Positions 1 to 4,815 of a DNA stretch of 5,576 bases are shown piece by piece. The notes under the pieces are model-generated. The model was given only the letters and a program-made list of their open reading frames with translations, had not been told where the DNA came from and did no database searches. The position numbers were made by a program, and so were the translations under genes. The DNA comes from Acidobacteriota bacterium (GTDB lineage: Bacteria > Acidobacteriota > Terriglobia > Terriglobales > Acidobacteriaceae), in the NCBI GenBank assembly GCA_021781255.1, contig JAJXXG010000312.1:1-5576 (forward strand), read 5' to 3'. The stretch's first letter is position 1. The number at the start of each line of letters is the position of its first letter.

Positions 1-292
1 GGTTCCTCATCGCAAATTCCATTGTGTGTGGGCCAGCGGAACCGGATGGGGCACCTTTACCTATCAGCCGTCAGCATCAGGCGAGACGCAGTTTTCACTG
101 CAAGTACTCCATGGAGAATTGAGCTTCCGCTCCTGCGAGATTACGTGGTCGGCTACCGCGGCACGGGTGCGATCCGGCGGAGGACAGATTAGACACACGC
201 TGGAGGCAAGCGAAAGGCGGACTGTGATCCGGTTCGACCGGCTGGTAAACCTGCGTCAAGGTAATTCGCTTGTGGTAGAGGCGAAGGCGTGA
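1..292 (+). CDS. C-terminal end of a probable secreted glycosidase (5' truncated)
   Basis: An open frame read from base 2 runs in from the left edge and stops with TGA, giving the last 96 residues of a larger protein. The segment holds alternating hydrophobic and polar stretches (for example FSLQVLHGELSF and TVIRFDRLVNL), is rich in Trp, Thr, Ser and Gly, ends in a beta-strand-like SLVVEA, and has no catalytic motif. This is the look of a terminal beta-sandwich after a catalytic domain in a large extracellular carbohydrate-active enzyme. The WASGTGWGTFTY stretch resembles tails I associate with bacterial glycoside hydrolases (possibly GH116-like), but I cannot assign a family from this piece. 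The gene converges with the RbsD/FucU-like gene, 111 bp away. The frame is confident; the function is a guess from composition and neighbours. Confidence 0.6.
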   Translation, partial: VPHRKFHCVWASGTGWGTFTYQPSASGETQFSLQVLHGELSFRSCEITWSATAARVRSGGGQIRHTLEASERRTVIRFDRLVNLRQGNSLVVEAKA

Positions 293-348
293 GCAAGCGA
301 CGTGTTTCTGCAAAGCACTGGGTCGTGCAGGTGGGAGGATTTCTGGGA

Positions 349-374
349 GCCGGAAGGACCACGCCAATTCCGGC
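349..374. terminator. possible weak hairpin between convergent genes
   Basis: A 7-bp inverted repeat (GCCGGAA, then TTCCGGC after 12 bases) lies in the 111-bp space between two converging genes, where a bidirectional terminator would be expected. It has no T-run on either side, so intrinsic termination is doubtful. The stem is seen in the sequence; the role is inferred from position only. Confidence 0.2.
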
Positions 375-403
375 GGCAGCAAAGTGGAGTGCCCGTGATC
401 TTT

Positions 404-988
404 TCATTGCGAAGACTCATGCGCATGCTTCATCGCCTCGCGCAGTCGAGCCTCGGCATCATCGCTCCAGTACCTGCAGTTGAGACGCAGAAAGACCGAT
501 GTGTAGGGAACTGTCTCGTTCGTTTTGAGGACAAGTATTGTGTAAGTTGTTCCCGCCTTGCTGATCTTATCGAGTAGCTGTTCATGAGGAAGGGAAGTAA
601 CGTTGCGATCTCCCAGAACGGCCTTGATTTGACGGCGAAATCGCGACACTCCAGGCGCATCCGCTTCGGATATCAAGGGGAGTTCGGCATCCGTATACAC
701 ATCGGGGCGAACGTGAATTGAATGGCCGACCGCATTCAGGACAAACCTCGTCACCTCCGGCAGGCTATCTCCGGTTTCCATTGTCTCGATACCGGGCGAA
801 ACCTGCAGGGGATATGCGGAATCCACGATCAGGATCCAGTTCCGGTGCCCAAGCAGAGGCAGCATACGGTTCAGATTCGCTTGCCAACTGGCTGCATGGG
901 TGACTGGCGTCTCTCCGCGTGCTGCGAAAACACCGCACGCCACGAGTACAAACGACAGGATCCAAATACGAGATATTGATTTCTTCAT
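404..988 (-). CDS. exported RbsD/FucU-family (sugar mutarotase-fold) protein
   Basis: Precursor of 194 residues. The RbsD/FucU family interconverts anomers or ring forms of sugars such as ribose and fucose, normally in the cytoplasm. Family-like features appear in order: LLGHRNWILIVDSAYP at about residues 45-60, with the Gly-His expected to carry the catalytic His (H48) and D56 nearby; a TG...EV segment near 72-79; LPHE at 133-136; and PYTSVFLRL at 161-169, matching the C-terminal PY-A-N-I/L-L region of RbsD, with Ser in place of the usual Asn. Unlike classic members it begins with an export signal (KK, then a hydrophobic stretch). LVAC ending at C18 fits a lipobox, but a conventional cleavage after VFA is also possible. 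The start at 988 is preferred over an open extension to 1126 because it has a Shine-Dalgarno site and leads straight into the signal. It lies 213 bp downstream of the GH27 gene on the same strand, so cotranscription is possible. Family call good; sugar substrate unknown. Confidence 0.75.
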   Translation of the reverse strand: MKKSISRIWILSFVLVACGVFAARGETPVTHAASWQANLNRMLPLLGHRNWILIVDSAYPLQVSPGIETMETGDSLPEVTRFVLNAVGHSIHVRPDVYTDAELPLISEADAPGVSRFRRQIKAVLGDRNVTSLPHEQLLDKISKAGTTYTILVLKTNETVPYTSVFLRLNCRYWSDDAEARLREAMKHAHESSQ

Positions 989-996
989 GTGTGTTG

Positions 997-1002
997 CTCT
1001 CC
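997..1002 (-). promoter_or_regulatory. ribosome binding site fixing the start of the RbsD/FucU-like gene
   Basis: On the minus strand GGAGAG lies 8 bases before the ATG whose first base is at 988. The alternative upstream ATG at 1126 has no comparable purine-rich site. This supports translation starting at the lysine-rich signal sequence rather than 46 codons earlier. Confidence 0.6.
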
Positions 1003-1201
1003 GGACCGGAATAGGCACTTTGGTTACTGCAATCGGAAGTGATTCTATGCGCTGGGCCAATGTAGGGTCCACCGCTTTGCCACTCAAATTGCGCGCATCG
1101 GTGAGAGCAGTTGGCGCCGCATGCATGCAGAAATCACATCACCGCATTCGCTGTTCTTTCCTCCGCCGTAGATGTTGCTGCGCTTTAGGATAGAGTCCGG
1201 T

Positions 1202-2857
1202 CTATTGAACAGAGATCGACCGGATATCCGGGCCGCGATCACAGTACGTCGAGAAGGTTAAATCGTTTCCTGCTTCACCTGATCGGAGCTCTGACTGAAT
1301 CCAGACGTATCCTTCTCCAGCCCTTCCTGTGGGAGGAAATGCGATGTTGGTGATGACCTCTCCATTTACCTGTAATTCGGCAAAGCGCACTTTCGGCCCC
1401 GGGTTGCTGTAGGCAATTTGAATGCGGCCTATCTGTTCCTGCGCGTGCACGTTCGCAAAGCGAACTGAATGCCCTGGCATGACAATGCCCCGAGTTGCGG
1501 ATGCGTTACCCGACCCTGCCTCGCCAGGTTCATAGCGAGTCATGGGTAGATCCTCCCCTGCAACCAGCAGAAGTACACCGTCACCTGCGAGTACAGTCGT
1601 GCTGTACCCATGTGGCTCGGTCTTCAATCTCTCTTCTGTCCACGCATCCCTAACCACGGGCGAAGAATCCGTTAACGCCAAATCTGCCCAGCGAACCGCG
1701 ATGGACGCAGTGGATTTGCTCCGGTTGAGAAGGAGTACGGCGCGCTTGCCGCTTTCTGCCAGTGGCTTCGACCATACCTGCAAGCCCGGGCCCGGCTCTG
1801 CGACCTTAACTGCCTGCAGGCCGGCAGAATCCTGATCAATGGCCAAAAGCGTGCGGTTGTTGAGGGTGGCCAGATCAGATGAGCTCAGCTTTGTAAGATC
1901 TGCGCCGACGATTAGCGGTGCACCGGACATGGCCCAGAGTGCCATGTGCAGGCGGTTCTGTTCGTCTGTCAGGCCAGGCATGCCCAGCACCATCATGTCG
2001 GGATCGTTGTAGTAGCCGGCGTGTTCCGCTGCAGGATGAATACCCTGATCGAAGTTTGAAAGCACCATGGCAAGAGTGGCCTTGCGGTCTGCATGCTCAT
2101 GGCCAGCGACAATGGGAGCAACAATATCGCCGCTTGTCCGCCAGATGTTTGCCGTCGACCCTCCAATACTCGGCGCCCAGGTCCAAGGGCTGTTCTTGCC
2201 CCACTCGCAGATTGAGAAATAAAGATGGTGTCCGGTAATCGCCTCGGCCCTGGCGATTGCGTGCGCGATTTTCTTATATTGCACCGCCGGATCGAGGTTC
2301 TCTTTGTCGCCGCCGCACCAATCAACCTTCACGTAGTCGAAGCCCCATTTTGCGAACTGGAGAAAATCCTGGTCATAGTGGCCTTCGCTGCCCGCGTGAA
2401 AGTACTTGGGTCCAAGATCGGGATACATGCTGCAGCCTGCGGTACCGGCATCCGTGTAGATACCAGCCTTTAACCCGAGTCCGTGAATGAATCGGACAAT
2501 GTTTGACATGTCTCCTGCATGCTCGCCGGGAGCCAGGGCCGGCCATAGCTTTGGGTCGACGACAATATTCCCGTTCACGTCACGCTGACCGATCCACCAG
2601 CCCTCGTCAATGTTGATGTACTCATAGCCGGCTCTTTTCATGCCATTGGCGGCCATCGCGCGGGCCTGCTGCATCACAATCTGCACATCCACGGTATTCG
2701 AGAAGCTGTTCCAGGAAGACCAACCCATGGGAGGTAGAGGAATGGACACTGCCTTCAAGCCCGTCTGAGCCGCTGCCGCAACTCCGAACACAAACCCAAA
2801 ACAGAAAACTGCAAACGCAACCTTTGCTGCAACTGCACGGTGTACAAGTTCTCTCAT
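1202..2857 (-). CDS. GH27 alpha-galactosidase with C-terminal CBM35-like domain
   Basis: A 551-residue secreted enzyme predicted to release terminal alpha-galactose from galacto-oligosaccharides or plant polysaccharide side chains by the retaining mechanism. Signal peptide: MRELVHR, then a hydrophobic stretch ending AAAAQ, residues ~1-31. The (beta/alpha)8 domain spans ~40-345 with GH27 hallmarks: PPMGWSSWNSF (42-52), YINIDEGWW (80-88), GIYTDAG (132-138), YVKVDWCGG with nucleophile D179, SICEWG (215-220), WRTSGDI with likely acid/base D244, and YNDPDMM (283-289). An antiparallel beta domain typical of the family follows (~350-436). Residues ~440-551 (YEPGEA..., SVRFANV, IQIAYSNPG, LQVNGEVI, LRSGEAGNDLTF) read as a CBM35-like carbohydrate-binding module, so the protein is longer than minimal GH27 enzymes. 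The start at 2857 is chosen over 2926 because of its ribosome site and the signal peptide. It is divergent from the esterase operon, and the RbsD/FucU-like gene follows. Melibiase or galactan-type specificity cannot be told from sequence alone. Confidence 0.95.
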   Translation of the reverse strand: MRELVHRAVAAKVAFAVFCFGFVFGVAAAAQTGLKAVSIPLPPMGWSSWNSFSNTVDVQIVMQQARAMAANGMKRAGYEYINIDEGWWIGQRDVNGNIVVDPKLWPALAPGEHAGDMSNIVRFIHGLGLKAGIYTDAGTAGCSMYPDLGPKYFHAGSEGHYDQDFLQFAKWGFDYVKVDWCGGDKENLDPAVQYKKIAHAIARAEAITGHHLYFSICEWGKNSPWTWAPSIGGSTANIWRTSGDIVAPIVAGHEHADRKATLAMVLSNFDQGIHPAAEHAGYYNDPDMMVLGMPGLTDEQNRLHMALWAMSGAPLIVGADLTKLSSSDLATLNNRTLLAIDQDSAGLQAVKVAEPGPGLQVWSKPLAESGKRAVLLLNRSKSTASIAVRWADLALTDSSPVVRDAWTEERLKTEPHGYSTTVLAGDGVLLLVAGEDLPMTRYEPGEAGSGNASATRGIVMPGHSVRFANVHAQEQIGRIQIAYSNPGPKVRFAELQVNGEVITNIAFPPTGRAGEGYVWIQSELRSGEAGNDLTFSTYCDRGPDIRSISVQ

Positions 2858-2863
2858 GCTCAG

Positions 2864-2868
2864 TCCTC
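2864..2868 (-). promoter_or_regulatory. ribosome binding site fixing the GH27 start
   Basis: On the minus strand GAGGA stands 6 bases before the ATG at 2857, which opens directly into the signal peptide. The upstream in-frame ATG at 2926 would add 23 residues ahead of the signal sequence, so the inner start is preferred. Confidence 0.6.
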
Positions 2869-2923
2869 GTGTAACGCTCTCGTGAGGGGGTTTCAGAACG
2901 TTGGCAAATATCAGCCTGCCCGA

Positions 2924-2939
2924 CAATTTGTACCATTTG
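2924..2939. promoter_or_regulatory. imperfect 16-bp palindrome in the divergent intergenic region (operator candidate)
   Basis: CAATTTGTACCATTTG pairs at 6 of 8 symmetric positions around a central TA. It lies between the divergent GH27 and esterase transcription units, in an AT-richer patch where a sugar-responsive regulator could bind. Only the symmetry and position are seen; no regulator gene is in the window and chance is a real alternative. Confidence 0.2.
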
Positions 2940-2965
2940 AAGTGTTAGTGTAGCGCAGTTATCAC
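2937..2965 (+). promoter_or_regulatory. candidate sigma70-type promoter for the small ORF/esterase unit
   Basis: TTGAAG (2937-2942) and TATCAC (2960-2965) are separated by 17 bases; each box matches the housekeeping consensus at 4 of 6 positions. A transcript would start near 2972 and have a leader of about 165 bases before the first ORF at 3138. The -35 box adjoins the imperfect palindrome at 2924-2939. The opposite strand has only a weaker match (CTGAAC, 16 bases, TACACT, over 2947-2974) for the GH27 gene. Confidence 0.3.
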
Positions 2966-3103
2966 TGAGTTCAGCCAGCCACCGTCGCAGGGAGAAGTGG
3001 CAAGCGTTCAGCGGGATAGGGTGAACATGCGCGGAGTGGCAATCGACTTTCGTCTCTGCTCGGTCGGCGAGTGCTATGGTGTTTAGGATTCGTCCCAGCA
3101 GGG

Positions 3104-3123
3104 GGATTTGGTGGTTCAAATCC
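3104..3123 (+). promoter_or_regulatory. hairpin directly upstream of the small ORF's ribosome site
   Basis: GGATTTG and CAAATCC form a perfect 7-bp stem with a 6-base loop (GTGGTT), ending one base before the purine-rich GAAGGGAG at 3124-3131. A stem this close to the ribosome site could influence initiation, or could be incidental. No T-run follows, so it is not an intrinsic terminator. Confidence 0.3.
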
Positions 3124-3137
3124 GAAGGGAGATACTC

Positions 3138-3266
3138 ATGCGTCTGACCCGAAGATCAAGACTCAGCTTTGCACTCACGATTCTGTCCCTGATGATCTGT
3201 TCTGCCACTGGATTGCAGGGCGCCTCGGAACTAGCACCGTTCTGCGCGTACGTAGACCAGATATAG
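3138..3266 (+). CDS. 42-residue exported small protein or peptide, unknown function
   Basis: This ORF is too short for routine gene calls. It starts with ATG after a strong ribosome site (GGGAG at 3127-3131, spacer 6) and stops with TAG. The product has a textbook signal-peptide layout: positively charged MRLTRRSRL, a hydrophobic core SFALTILSLMICSATG at ~10-25, then a short tail to residue 42 with a polar end (YVDQI). Cleavage after ATG (25) or near QGA would leave only about 13-17 residues. Cysteines are at 21 and 36. It ends 41 bases before the esterase start, on the same strand, so the two are probably cotranscribed. It could be a genuine small secreted peptide, a leader ORF affecting esterase translation, or the surviving N-terminus of a decayed exported protein. 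I do not recognise it. Start and signal are seen; expression is inferred. Confidence 0.5.
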   Translation: MRLTRRSRLSFALTILSLMICSATGLQGASELAPFCAYVDQI

Positions 3267-3297
3267 TGATGCTGTTTGCTACTCGAATGCGCGTTGC

Positions 3298-3301
3298 GGA
3301 G
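3298..3301 (+). promoter_or_regulatory. ribosome binding site fixing the esterase start
   Basis: GGAG sits 6 bases before the ATG at 3308, which leads into the signal peptide. The frame is open much further upstream (to 3071), but that stretch overlaps the small exported ORF and gives a non-descript peptide, so the inner start is preferred. A second ATG at 3287 would add only 7 residues. Confidence 0.55.
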
Positions 3302-3307
3302 TTGAAA

Positions 3308-4468
3308 ATGAAACTATCGGCTCATCCTCAGGGTACTTTCCTTCTGAGACTTGTGCTAGCAGCGCTGGTCGCCTGCGCAGCCTTGCTATTTGTAGCTCAG
3401 ACAGCCGCACAGGGGCCTGCCAGCCCGGCGAGTCCGGTTACCGTCGACAACGATGGAACGGTCCATGTCCCTGCTCAGTCGGTACCGCAGTCCGCCTACC
3501 TCAGTCCGGAGGCCAAGGCCTATGTAACTCAGCACCTGAAAGACATGCAGAACCTGCCACCAAGCCCGCAGGGGGATCGAGTGCCCGGGTTCATGGTGCC
3601 CTATGTCGAACGGCAGAAGATTCTGTTTCCCGTCGAGATGTCGGACACCAGGATCGGTGGCGTGCATGTTGTGGTCTACACGCCCAGGAGCAGCATCTCC
3701 GCACACAACAAGGATCTCGTGCTGATCGAGCTGCACGGAGGCGGTTTTTCAGGGTGCTGGCCGGGGTGTGCGGAACTGGAATCGATGCCGATTGCAAGCC
3801 TCGGTCGCATGAAGGTGATTGCGGTGGACTACAGAGAGGGCCCGGACCATCGGTTTCCTGCTGCGAGCGAAGACGTGGCGGCAGTCTATCGGGAAGTGCT
3901 GAAGACCCATCAACCACAGGATATTGGGCTGTATGGATGCTCGGCGGGTGGAATGTTGACGGCAATGTCTGTTGCATGGTTCCAGGCGCACGGTCTTCCA
4001 CGGCCGGGAGCGATCGGTATCTACTGCTCGGGAGCCGGTACACCGGAGGGCGTGAGCTTCATGGGAGGAGACGCGGCCTATACGGCAATGCCTCTTGGAG
4101 AGGCGCGTGCCGTACCGCCACCGGGGTCAACGCCGGGCAAGGGGCACAACCCATCTGCCCTCGGCTATTTGGAGGGAACGGATCCCGGCGATCCTCTTGT
4201 GAATCCAGTACGTTCGGCAGCGGTGCTCTCCATGTTCCCGCCGACGCTCATCATCACCGGCACACGTGATTTCGCCTTGAGCGGAGCACTCAACACAGAT
4301 GCGCAGCTTTCGAAAGCCGGGGTAGATGTAGAACTCCACGTTTGGGAGGGGCTATTTCACGGATTCTTTTATAACCCCGACGTGCCGGAATCGAGAGACG
4401 CCTATGCCGTGATGATCAAGTTCTTTGAGAAGCACCTGGGGCAGCGCGAAGGCAGCAATCGCAAGTAG
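3308..4468 (+). CDS. exported alpha/beta hydrolase, HSL/family IV-like esterase
   Basis: A 386-residue protein expected to hydrolyse carboxyl esters; in this context the substrate may be acetyl or other ester groups on plant polysaccharide, but that is inference. A signal peptide covers ~1-35 (long hydrophobic core, ending TAAQG). The catalytic domain follows: HGGGF oxyanion motif at 143-147, VDYREGPDHRFPAASEDV (173-190, the HSL-family YRLAPEHPFPAA-type stretch), GCSAGG with nucleophile S212, TGTRD with the likely acid D321, and LFHGF with the catalytic H351. The nucleophile elbow has Cys where many family IV enzymes have Asp (GDSAGG), and SGCWPGC (148-154) follows the oxyanion motif, so several cysteines cluster near the active site. 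The start at 3308 is set by its ribosome site and the signal peptide. The small exported ORF precedes it by 41 bp, and the GH51 gene follows after 347 bp. Fold and triad are confident; the physiological ester is unknown. Confidence 0.88.
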   Translation: MKLSAHPQGTFLLRLVLAALVACAALLFVAQTAAQGPASPASPVTVDNDGTVHVPAQSVPQSAYLSPEAKAYVTQHLKDMQNLPPSPQGDRVPGFMVPYVERQKILFPVEMSDTRIGGVHVVVYTPRSSISAHNKDLVLIELHGGGFSGCWPGCAELESMPIASLGRMKVIAVDYREGPDHRFPAASEDVAAVYREVLKTHQPQDIGLYGCSAGGMLTAMSVAWFQAHGLPRPGAIGIYCSGAGTPEGVSFMGGDAAYTAMPLGEARAVPPPGSTPGKGHNPSALGYLEGTDPGDPLVNPVRSAAVLSMFPPTLIITGTRDFALSGALNTDAQLSKAGVDVELHVWEGLFHGFFYNPDVPESRDAYAVMIKFFEKHLGQREGSNRK

Positions 4469-4536
4469 GAAGCCCCCTTGGGGATTTGCTGGAGGATGCA
4501 GGCCGCTGCCAACGTCTCTGCTAAATCAGATTTTTC

Positions 4537-4564
4537 TTCGGCCGCGGATGAGCCTGAGGCCGAA
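4537..4564 (+). terminator. possible terminator hairpin after the esterase gene
   Basis: TTCGGCC and GGCCGAA form a perfect 7-bp stem around a 14-base loop, 68 bases after the esterase stop. A T-rich run (TTTTTCTT) lies before rather than after the stem, so it is not a classic intrinsic terminator on the plus strand. It may instead be an unrelated structure or a transcript-end stabiliser. Confidence 0.2.
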
Positions 4565-4568
4565 TTAT

Positions 4569-4590
4569 GTCAAGATCCGTCTAACTTGAC
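4569..4590. promoter_or_regulatory. inverted repeat GTCAAG-N10-CTTGAC overlapping a -35 box (operator candidate)
   Basis: Two perfect 6-base half sites are separated by 10 bases, a centre-to-centre spacing of 16 bases, somewhat more than one helical turn. The right arm contains most of the TTGACC -35 candidate, a position where a bound dimeric repressor would block initiation. Symmetry is seen; regulation is inferred. Confidence 0.25.
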
Positions 4591-4614
4591 CCCGAGTCCT
4601 TGGATCCCTAAATA
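4586..4614 (+). promoter_or_regulatory. candidate promoter for GH51 (distal)
   Basis: TTGACC matches the -35 consensus at 5 of 6 bases, and 17 bases later comes TAAATA, a weaker -10 (3 of 6) in an AT-rich patch. It would give a long leader of nearly 200 bases before the GH51 start. Confidence 0.3.
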
Positions 4615-4670
4615 AAGCGATTTATTTTATTGCCTCCGATGCTGGATGCTCGGTAGTATGGGGAGTCCTC

Positions 4671-4700
4671 AGGACAGGCCTGCGAGACCATGCATAAAAT
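4671..4700 (+). promoter_or_regulatory. candidate promoter for GH51 (proximal)
   Basis: AGGACA (4 of 6 to the -35 consensus) is followed after 18 bases by TAAAAT (5 of 6 to the -10 consensus). The start would fall near 4707, about 110 bases before the GH51 ATG. The better -10 makes this at least as likely as the distal candidate. Confidence 0.35.
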
Positions 4701-4815
4701 ACCGTGTGCTCCTGGATACGCAAACACAAGGGCATTCCGGGCCTCAACAACGGTATGTCTGACTTGCGGTGGGATGTCCAAAGGGGAAGTCGAACGATGG
4801 AGGCGAGCAAGGTCA

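Larger units (their letters stand above)
4469..4815. other. 347-bp intergenic region between esterase and GH51 genes
   Basis: I see no convincing gene here. Just after the esterase stop is a short C/G stem (CCCC, 3-base loop, GGGG; 4473-4483) without a T-run. The rest holds a 7-bp hairpin (4537-4564), an inverted repeat (4569-4590) and two promoter-like pairs (4586-4614 and 4671-4700), listed separately. A 39-codon ORF from 4496 looks like chance. The length and promoter-like content suggest GH51 has its own promoter rather than reading through from the esterase. Confidence 0.6.

Noticed and set aside
989..1126. 46-codon N-terminal extension of the RbsD/FucU-like ORF
   Set aside because: The extension has no ribosome site and would bury the signal sequence inside the protein; the ATG at 988 has GGAGAG at a good distance.
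1119..1128. GCATGCATGC self-complementary decamer upstream of the RbsD/FucU-like gene
   Set aside because: It is a short simple ATGC repeat with no second copy or adjoining promoter boxes; chance is the simplest explanation.
2622..3119. 165-codon minus-strand ORF overlapping the GH27 start
   Set aside because: It is out of frame with the GH27 signal peptide region, crosses the promoter region, and has a cysteine- and serine-rich shadow-frame composition.
3111..3123. GGTTCAAATCC resembles a tRNA T-loop
   Set aside because: The flanking 5-bp T-stem fails after three pairs and no acceptor, D or anticodon arms can be built around it; the bases are better explained as one arm of a 7-bp hairpin.
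3071..3307. 79-codon upstream extension of the esterase frame
   Set aside because: It overlaps the exported small ORF in another frame, looks non-coding in composition, and places the signal peptide internally.
4496..4615. 39-codon plus-strand ORF after the esterase
   Set aside because: GGAGG directly abuts its ATG with no spacer, the peptide has no recognisable features, and it runs through a hairpin and promoter-like elements.
4774..4815. Alternative GH51 start at the in-frame ATG at 4774
   Set aside because: The purine-rich GGTGGG directly touches this ATG and the extra residues precede an already complete signal sequence; it is not fully excluded because the site at 4816 also has imperfect spacing.
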